Assembly: GCA_946481225.1 (NCBI GenBank)
Contig: CAMLNJ010000111.1
Coordinates: forward strand, 1 to 8,291
DNA: 8,291 nucleotides
Direction of reading: 5' to 3'
Source of the DNA: an uncultured Verrucomicrobiota bacterium
GTDB lineage: Bacteria > Verrucomicrobiota > Verrucomicrobiae > Opitutales > Opitutaceae
Shown here: positions 1 through 7,109 of the stretch, piece by piece
Layout: each line of letters begins with the position of its first letter
Position numbering within the stretch: position 1 is the first letter of the stretch
Notes under the pieces: generated by a model
The model's input: the letters and a program-made list of their open reading frames with translations, nothing else
What the model was told of the DNA's origin: nothing
Databases searched by the model: none
Position numbers and translations under genes: made by a program

Positions 1-1
1 C

Positions 2-781
2 CGCATCCTCGAGCAGATGACCTATGGCGTCATGCTCGGCATCCACGCCGCCGAGCATCCCGCCCCCGTGAAGCCGGAGTGGACCGAGGCGATGGAGCGG
101 ATGAGCGCGGACGGCTTCGCCGCCTACAAGAAGCTCGTCCACGACGATCCCGAGTTCATCGCCTTCTGGAAGCAGGCGACGCCGATCGACGAGATCAGCA
201 ACCTCAAGCTCGGCTCGCGCCCGACCTTCCGCCGCGCCACCCAGAGCGTGGCCGATCTGCGGGCGATCCCCTGGGTCTTCTCGTGGATGCAGGCGCGCTT
301 CAATTTCCCCGGCTGGTATGGTCTCGGATCCGCGCTCGCCCCCGTGCTCAAGCGCGGTCGCGCCGGCCGGGATCTGCTCCGCGCCATGCACGCGGGCTGG
401 CCCTTCTTTCAGACGCTGATCGATAACGCCCAGCTCACGCTCTGCAAGGCCGACATGGGCATCGCCCGCCTTTATGCCTCGCTCGTCGAGGACTCGCGGA
501 TTCGCCAGAAGATCCTCTCCGCGCTGGAGACCGAGTTCGCCCTTACCGAGCAGGTGATCCTGGCCGCGACAGGACAGCGGAAGCTGCTCGCGAACGAGCC
601 GGTGCTTCGGAAATCGGTCGAGCTGCGCAATCCTTACATCGATCCGCTCAACTACCTCCAGGTCGAGATGCTCCGCCGTCTCCGCGCGGGCGCCTTGGAC
701 AAGCAGGAGGAGGAGGCCACGAGGCGCGTCGTCGAGCTCACGATCAACGGCATCTCCGGCGGGTTGAAAAACACCGGGTGA
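2..781 (+). CDS. ppc: Phosphoenolpyruvate carboxylase, C-terminal part (5' end cut by window edge)
   Basis: This is the C-terminal 259 residues of PEP carboxylase (EC 4.1.1.31), the cytoplasmic enzyme that adds bicarbonate to phosphoenolpyruvate to give oxaloacetate and refill the TCA cycle. The reading frame is open to the left edge, so the first in-frame ATG (17) is internal. Family motifs in fragment numbering are LGSRP (Arg73) followed 14 residues later by LRAIPW (Arg87), the same spacing as catalytic Arg699 and Arg713 of the E. coli enzyme. CKADM has Lys149, LRNPYIDPLN has Arg209, and the terminal KNTG has Asn257; these match the E. coli aspartate-inhibitor site (Lys773, Arg832, Asn881), so feedback inhibition by aspartate is plausible. 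The family-typical ending ITING...NTG is followed directly by TGA, so the C-terminus is intact. The HGRGGS-type catalytic loop lies outside the window. No partner gene is visible beside it. Confidence 0.96.
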   Translation, partial: RILEQMTYGVMLGIHAAEHPAPVKPEWTEAMERMSADGFAAYKKLVHDDPEFIAFWKQATPIDEISNLKLGSRPTFRRATQSVADLRAIPWVFSWMQARFNFPGWYGLGSALAPVLKRGRAGRDLLRAMHAGWPFFQTLIDNAQLTLCKADMGIARLYASLVEDSRIRQKILSALETEFALTEQVILAATGQRKLLANEPVLRKSVELRNPYIDPLNYLQVEMLRRLRAGALDKQEEEATRRVVELTINGISGGLKNTG

Positions 782-923
782 AGCCGACGTTTCCCCCTGA
801 ACCTGTGGGCGAAGACGCGCCCGGCGCCTCCGGGAAGCCACCGCGTTTTATTTAGGGGAAATGCCGCCTCGTCATCGCGCTTCTAACGTCTAATCCTCCG
901 CTTACACCCAAAGGCCATCCTCC
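782..923 (+). other. ppc-glgB intergenic region with weak inverted repeats
   Basis: The 142-base gap holds no gene. A 7-bp inverted repeat, TTTCCCC (790-796) with GGGGAAA (855-861), encloses a second 5-bp one, CCCGG (820-824) with CCGGG (830-834), and a T-rich stretch at 846-853. This could be a weak ppc terminator, but the stems are short and the T-rich run is not adjacent to the inner stem. Just before glgB, AAAGG at about 910-914 lies some 9 bases from the ATG and is the only passable ribosome-binding-like sequence in the window. No clear -35/-10 pair was found. Confidence 0.2.
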
Positions 924-3164
<2,241 letters not shown>

Positions 3165-3544
3165 GCCCATTTTGCATTCCGTCGTAACAAAACCCGATGA
3201 TCGCGACCTGTAGGCCCGACCGCTGGTCTGGCAGCCCGACTAGCGGTCGGGCCTACATCGGAGCGGTGTTTTTATACGTCGAATGTGACATGGTATGAGT
3301 CCCGGGGGGCTGCGGCGGCTCGGCGCGCCCGGGCAACTGACTCGCAGCGGCGCGGCGGAGCCGTTCCGTCCGCGGCGAGCGACGGCTCGACGGGGCCGTC
3401 GGCAACCGTGCGAAAAATTATGGGCGTTTCCACGCGGAGCGGCTCGATTTTTCGCGGAAACTTAAAATGCTCGGCGCCTTCTGCGGGTCCGCCCGTTTCG
3501 GGCCGGCTCGCGCGTTCTTCACAACCCAAGCCCCCGTCCCCGCC
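3165..3544 (+). other. Non-coding region between glgB and the pspA-like cluster; probable promoter and 5' leader
   Basis: No convincing gene is found in these 380 bases. The first part holds the long palindrome annotated separately. The rest (about 3285-3420) is very GC-rich with competing inverted repeats: CCCGGG at 3301-3306 and 3328-3333, GAGCCGT (3358-3364) with ACGGCTC (3382-3388), and GACGGC (3381-3386) with GCCGTC (3395-3400). The last two share bases and exclude one another. A shorter GCCCG-TTT-CGGGC hairpin lies at 3491-3503. AT-rich patches at 3413-3420 and 3447-3468 are the likeliest promoter cores; TAAAAT at 3463-3468 could serve as a -10, but no good -35 sits 16-18 bases upstream. 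No sigma-54 type -24/-12 element was found, although E. coli pspA uses one. Confidence 0.35.
3209..3257. repeat. Long perfect palindrome, REP-like element and probable glgB terminator
   Basis: A 16-base arm (TGTAGGCCCGACCGCT, 3209-3224) is matched exactly by its reverse complement at 3242-3257, with a 17-base loop. The loop carries a partial second copy of the left arm (GCCCGAC at 3234-3240 against 3214-3220, then CGCTGGTC against TAGCGGTC), suggesting internal duplication. A run of five T at 3269-3273 follows 11 bases later. The element begins 44 bases after the glgB stop, so transcripts of glgB would fold it and it could act as a bidirectional terminator or 3' stabiliser. Its style (GTAGG start, high GC, intergenic) is that of REP/BIME-type dispersed repeats; whether it is repeated in the genome cannot be seen here. 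Confidence 0.7.
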
Positions 3545-4291
3545 ATGTTCCGCGCCATCAAACGCCTCTTCATCTGGCTCGGCCTCGCCGCCGAAAAGGC
3601 CACCGAAACCGACGCCATCAACCAAGCCGTCGTCGAGCGCGGCATCCGCGACGCCAAGGCCAAGGCCGACAAGGCCCACTACGCCAATGGGCAGCTCGCC
3701 GGGCAGATCGCCCTCCTCAAGGACCAGATCAAACGCCAGGAGCGCCAGCGCGACGAGACGCAGTCCCTCCTGCAAGCCGCCGCCGCCGCGAACGACGAGG
3801 CGAACGGCGTCCACCTTGCCGAGGAGCTTTCCAGCATCGAGACCGACCTGACCGAGAACCAGGCGCAGTTGAAGAATCTCGAGGAGCTGTATCAGCAAAA
3901 CACGACGATCATCGCGAACAGCCTGCGCGAGATCCAAAAATTCCAACGCGAGTTCGAGGCCGTGAAGGCCCGCGTCGCCGTCGGCCGCAACATGGAGCAT
4001 CTCGCCGGCCTCATGAAGGGCTCCATCGGCGAACTCCAGGGCATGATGGGCGACGAGATGGGCCAGTCGATGCAGCAACTCCGCCAGGCCGCCGCCGGTG
4101 GCGAAGGCCAGATGCGCGCCACGCTCGATCTCGCCAAGGAGATGGGCTCCTCCATCCAGCGGCAGCAGGAGGTCAAAAAAGCCCGCGGCGCCATGCTTTT
4201 TAAGGAATACCAGAAGAAGATGGGCATGACCCAGCCCGCCGCCGAATCCACCGCCCCCGCGCCCCAGCGCCAGAAGATCGGCGAGAGCTGA
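3545..4291 (+). CDS. PspA/IM30-like membrane-associated coiled-coil protein (ESCRT-III superfamily)
   Basis: This 248-residue protein is almost entirely helical and resembles phage-shock protein A/Vipp1, peripheral inner-membrane proteins of the ESCRT-III superfamily that polymerise on stressed membranes. Residues 1-20 (MFRAIKRLFIWLGLAAEKAT) form an amphipathic basic-hydrophobic helix like the membrane-inserting helix 0 of PspA. Residues about 25-150 give the long charged helical hairpin, with the Q-, K- and E-rich heptads typical of helices 1-3. Residues about 150-225 are Met/Gln-rich helices, and the last 20 are a Pro/Ala-rich tail. The usual Asp-Pro after helix 0 is missing, so it is a divergent member. 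Length is close to E. coli PspA (222 aa). An in-frame ATG at 3467 would add 26 residues before helix 0; ATG 3545 is preferred because it places helix 0 at the N-terminus as in the family. No Shine-Dalgarno precedes it. It is first in a four-gene same-strand cluster. Confidence 0.8.
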   Translation: MFRAIKRLFIWLGLAAEKATETDAINQAVVERGIRDAKAKADKAHYANGQLAGQIALLKDQIKRQERQRDETQSLLQAAAAANDEANGVHLAEELSSIETDLTENQAQLKNLEELYQQNTTIIANSLREIQKFQREFEAVKARVAVGRNMEHLAGLMKGSIGELQGMMGDEMGQSMQQLRQAAAGGEGQMRATLDLAKEMGSSIQRQQEVKKARGAMLFKEYQKKMGMTQPAAESTAPAPQRQKIGES

Positions 4292-4320
4292 TCCGCCCTT
4301 TTCCCCGGTCCGCCCCCTCG

Positions 4321-4355
4321 GCTCCTAGCTCCCTGCTCCTCGCTCCAAGCTCCCT
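4321..4355 (+). repeat. Five tandem heptanucleotides GCTCCNN directly before a start codon
   Basis: GCTCC recurs at 4321, 4328, 4335, 4342 and 4349, an exact 7-base period over 35 bases; only the last two bases of each unit vary (TA, CT, TC, AA, CT). The array ends 6 bases before the ATG of the solute-binding/OmpA gene and fills the place of its ribosome-binding site. The RNA would be a C/U-rich unstructured leader. The role is unknown; a length-variable heptad array here could change leader length. Confidence 0.75.
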
Positions 4356-4361
4356 CCACCC

Positions 4362-6041
4362 ATGACCGCCCGCGGCAAATTCGTCGTCACCCTCCTCATC
4401 CTCGGCATCGCGGCTTTCGGCGCCTACAAGTGGTGGCACCGGCTCGCCCCCGCTGCGCTCGTCGCCGCCACGGCTCCCGCGACGACAGGCGGAGACGCGC
4501 CCGCTTCCGCGACGAAAGCCGCGAGCGCCATCGACGACGCGGAATTCGTCCCGCCGCTCAACGCCTGCCCGGTGCTGCCGCCGCCGACCGCTTACGTCCC
4601 CAAGGACAACGTCGTCGACCTCGAACTCAGCGAATACGCCGGCTACTCCGGCATCGTCGTCGCCAACGGCGGTCTCGAGCCCTCGGAAAATTCCTACTTC
4701 TTCCGCAAACACGGATTCAAGGTCCGCATCGCCCTCAGCGAGGAGGAGAGCTGGCCCGCGCTCAACGCCGGCCGCATCGGGGTCTCGGCCACCACGGTCG
4801 ACGTCATCACCGCGCATTGCCGCAACTTCGCCGTCACCGCGCCCGTGCAAATCGGGTTCTCCCGCGGCGCCGACGGCCTCGTCGTGCGCAAGGACATCCG
4901 CCGGATCAACGACCTCCGCGGCAAGACCCTGGTCACCGCGCAATTCACCGAGGCCGACTTCTTCATCCGCTACCTCACCCAGGAGGCCGGCATCGGCGTG
5001 AATCTCCTCGCCGCCCCCGGCGACGCGCCCGCGTCCGACAAGGTCAACCTGCTCTTCGCCGCCGACGCCTTCGCCGCCGGCGATCTGTTCCTCAAGGACC
5101 TCAAGGCCGGCGGCTCCCTGCTCGCCGGTTGCGTCACCTGGGCGCCGAAAACGACCGAGGTCGTGGAGGCGAGCGAGGGCAAGGCCCAGCTCCTCGCGAC
5201 CAACAAGAACCTCCTCATCATCGCCGACATTCTCGTCGTGAACAAAGGCTTCGCCGTCGCGAACCCCAAGATCGTCGCCGGCCTCGTCGACGGTGTTCTC
5301 GAGGGCAACCGCCTCGTGCGCGACCAGCCCGCCGCCCACCTCGACACCATCGCCAAGGCCTTCAAATGGAGCCGTGACGACGCCCGCGAGGAACTGGCCA
5401 AGGTCCACCTCTCGAACCTGCCGGAGAACCTCGCCTTCTATTCCGGCACGATCGACTCCGCCGGCAGTTTCAGCGGCATCTTCTCCTCGGCCATGCTCGC
5501 CTACGGCACGCTCATCGATCAGCCGACCGACGCGGACAAATACATGGACGCCTCTCACTTGCAGGCCCTCCAGGCCGCCGGCGCCTACGCCGAGCAACGT
5601 GTCGCCATCGCCCCCATCCGCAGCGCGGGCGGCGGCGCCATCGAAGGCGATCCGCTGCTCACGAAGGACATCCGTTTCCTCTTCGAGCCAAACTCCTCGA
5701 CGCTCCAGATGAGCAACATGGACAACATGAGCAACCTCGAGTCCATCCGCCGTCTGCTTCAGGTGAGCCCCGGCTCCACGATCCTCCTGCGCGGCCACGT
5801 CGACAACGCCCTGATCGACAAATTCCGCGAGCAAGGCGGCGAGACCTTCGTCCGCCAGATGGCGCTCAAGGCGATGGAGCTCTCCAAAAACCGCGCGAAC
5901 GAGATCCGTCGCGTGCTGATCGATCGCCTGAAGGTCGATCCCGCCCGCATCGAGACCATCGGCCGCGGCTGGGAGGAGCCGGCGGGCAGGGAAGCCGAGT
6001 TTAACCGCCGCGTCGAAGTGCAGTGGTTCACGGTGGAATGA
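4362..6041 (+). CDS. Membrane-anchored periplasmic solute-binding domain fused to an OmpA-type peptidoglycan-binding domain
   Basis: The 559-residue protein starts with a basic end and a hydrophobic segment (residues 7-22). Basic residues follow (KWWHR, 23-27) with no obvious cleavage site, so an uncleaved inner-membrane anchor is likely. An Ala/Thr/Pro-rich linker runs to about 60. Residues about 85-400 look like a type-2 solute-binding fold of the NMT1/SsuA/NrtA class: ALNAGRIGV (133-141), GADGLVVRK (169-177), INDLRGKTL (182-190), and the late helix VNKGFAVANPKIVAGLV. Residues about 430-559 are an OmpA C-terminal domain: GHVDN with Asp481, SKNRANEIRRVL with Arg511, GRGWEEP, and NRRVEV. Asp481 and Arg511 match the pair that binds diaminopimelate in OmpA, but the segment between them is about 15 residues longer than in Acinetobacter OmpA. 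No ABC permease or ATPase is adjacent, so sensing rather than transport is likely. The gene follows the pspA-like gene by 70 bases. The ligand is not identifiable. Confidence 0.88.
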   Translation: MTARGKFVVTLLILGIAAFGAYKWWHRLAPAALVAATAPATTGGDAPASATKAASAIDDAEFVPPLNACPVLPPPTAYVPKDNVVDLELSEYAGYSGIVVANGGLEPSENSYFFRKHGFKVRIALSEEESWPALNAGRIGVSATTVDVITAHCRNFAVTAPVQIGFSRGADGLVVRKDIRRINDLRGKTLVTAQFTEADFFIRYLTQEAGIGVNLLAAPGDAPASDKVNLLFAADAFAAGDLFLKDLKAGGSLLAGCVTWAPKTTEVVEASEGKAQLLATNKNLLIIADILVVNKGFAVANPKIVAGLVDGVLEGNRLVRDQPAAHLDTIAKAFKWSRDDAREELAKVHLSNLPENLAFYSGTIDSAGSFSGIFSSAMLAYGTLIDQPTDADKYMDASHLQALQAAGAYAEQRVAIAPIRSAGGGAIEGDPLLTKDIRFLFEPNSSTLQMSNMDNMSNLESIRRLLQVSPGSTILLRGHVDNALIDKFREQGGETFVRQMALKAMELSKNRANEIRRVLIDRLKVDPARIETIGRGWEEPAGREAEFNRRVEVQWFTVE

Positions 6042-6106
6042 GCATCGATTTTCGACCGCACGTTTGTCGTAGGGGCGCGCCTCGTGCGCGTCCCGGCAGC
6101 ACCTGA
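6038..6106 (+). other. 22-codon mini-ORF bridging two genes by ATGA and TGATG overlaps
   Basis: An ATG at 6038 overlaps the stop of the solute-binding/OmpA gene (ATGA). It opens a 22-codon frame that ends in TGA at 6104-6106, which shares its A with the next gene's ATG (TGATG). The frame runs through the REP-like hairpin and encodes an Arg/Pro-rich peptide of no recognised family. It could pass ribosomes from one gene to the next, or be chance; there is no ribosome-binding sequence of its own. Confidence 0.15.
6069..6094. repeat. REP-like hairpin between the fusion gene and the coiled-coil gene
   Basis: GGGGCGCGC (6072-6080) pairs with GCGCGTCCC (6086-6094) over 9 bp, with one G-U wobble and a 5-base loop. 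The element starts with GTAGG, as does the longer palindrome at 3209-3257, and it fills most of the 64-base gap between two genes. No T-run follows, so it is unlikely to be a strong terminator; an intra-operon processing or stability site, or a decayed dispersed repeat, fits better. Confidence 0.5.
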
Positions 6107-7056
6107 TGATCGACCCCGTCTCGCCTCCGCCGTCTTATCGCCGCCTTTTCTGGCGCAGCGCCGAGCATCTCTGGCTCGCGATCAGCACGCTGGGGCTGGG
6201 CTTCGCCAGTGGCGAGCCGCTCGGGCTGCTCGTCGGCGGCGTCGCCTACGCATTGGTTCACGTCTATGCGCCCGACAGCGGATGGTTCCGGCGCCGGGCC
6301 GACGCGCGGCGAAATCTCGTGGAGCAGGGCGAGACGGCGCGCCAGGCCGCGGAATTCGAAGCCCAGCGCGCCCAATTGATGGACAATCTGTCCGCCGAGC
6401 GTCGCCGCCGCTATCAGGCGCTCGTCGTGGTGTGCGAGGAAATCTCCGCAGCCAGCGCGGAGGCGGGGTCGGGCGAGCTCGCGCTCTCGATGGACACCCG
6501 CTTGCGCAAGCTCGACGAGCTGCTCTGGACATACCTGCGCCTGCTGACCATCGAACAGTCTCTTGAAGCTTACTTGGAGACCGAGCGCCGCGACAACCTC
6601 GCGGCCAACACCTCCGCCGCCGAACAGGAAGTGGCGGCCCTCGAGGCCGAGTTGGCCGACGCGCCCGGCGGTGGCGCCGACAAGGTCGATCCCGCGCGCG
6701 AGACGCGCAAGAAGCTCCTCGCTTCGCGGCGCGAGCGGCTCGAGGCCCTGCGCCAGCGACTCGCTCGCGTCGCCCAGGCGCGGGCGAATGGCGATCTCGC
6801 GCGCTCCGAGCAGGAGCGTCTCGTCGAGCAGGCCAAGCTGATCCGCGCGGACGCCGTGGCGCATAAGAACGCCGAGGCGCTCGGCGCCCGCATCGATCTC
6901 AGCATCGAACATCTCGCCGAGACCAACCGCTGGCTTTCGGATCTCGCCGATTTCAAGGATCTCACCACCCAGCTCCCTGCCGTCCCGGCGGGAACCATGT
7001 TGGCCCGACCGGCTGCGGCGCCCGCGCGAGCGGCGGGCAACCCCGAGCGGACCTGA
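6106..7056 (+). CDS. Unrecognised inner-membrane coiled-coil protein
   Basis: I do not recognise a family for this 316-residue protein. Residues 1-20 are a short, basic N-terminus. Residues about 22-54 are hydrophobic with a Gly-Glu-Pro turn in the middle (GLGFASGEPLGLLVGG), suggesting two short membrane helices or one re-entrant hairpin. After the basic stretch WFRRRADARR (60-69), residues about 70-285 are highly charged helix rich in Glu, Arg, Ala and Leu, with coiled-coil character and a break at about 186-195 (APGGGADKVD). The C-terminal 25 residues are Ala/Pro-rich and probably disordered. By the positive-inside rule the coiled coil would lie in the cytoplasm, on the same side as PspA and the AAA+ ATPase. 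ATG 6106 is used since it precedes the membrane segment; no Shine-Dalgarno is seen. It lies 64 bases after the fusion gene and 53 before the ATPase gene, so it is probably part of one transcript. An adaptor or scaffold role is inferred from context only. Confidence 0.75.
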   Translation: MIDPVSPPPSYRRLFWRSAEHLWLAISTLGLGFASGEPLGLLVGGVAYALVHVYAPDSGWFRRRADARRNLVEQGETARQAAEFEAQRAQLMDNLSAERRRRYQALVVVCEEISAASAEAGSGELALSMDTRLRKLDELLWTYLRLLTIEQSLEAYLETERRDNLAANTSAAEQEVAALEAELADAPGGGADKVDPARETRKKLLASRRERLEALRQRLARVAQARANGDLARSEQERLVEQAKLIRADAVAHKNAEALGARIDLSIEHLAETNRWLSDLADFKDLTTQLPAVPAGTMLARPAAAPARAAGNPERT

Positions 7057-7109
7057 GTCAAAAGAGCTCCGCGCGCGCCGCCGCCCGGGCAGCCACCCCC
7101 GAATCCACC

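Noticed and set aside
3229..3246. TGGCAG...TAGC as a sigma-54 promoter for the PspA-like gene
   Set aside because: The spacing between GG and GC is one base too long and the match lies in the loop and right arm of the palindrome, about 300 bases from the start codon.
3467..3544. Upstream ATG giving the PspA-like protein 26 more residues
   Set aside because: The extra residues (Gly, Ala, Phe and Pro-rich) resemble nothing in the family and would bury helix 0, which is N-terminal in PspA/Vipp1. TAAAAT at 3463-3468 overlaps that ATG and could rather be a promoter element.
3285..3851. Plus-strand open frame of 188 codons running from the leader into the PspA-like gene
   Set aside because: It overlaps the PspA-like gene in another frame and is Ser/Pro/Arg-rich as expected of an out-of-frame reading.
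4200..5834. Long open frame on the minus strand (544 codons) opposite the fusion gene
   Set aside because: It is the antisense of a well-supported gene in GC-rich DNA; its composition (Gly/Glu/Asp/Val/Arg-rich, no motifs) is that of a shadow frame.
7057..7109. Terminator or promoter between the coiled-coil and AAA genes
   Set aside because: The 53-base gap has only short GC-rich runs (CCGCGCGCGCCG) with no stem plus T-run and no -10 element; it looks like an ordinary intra-operon gap.
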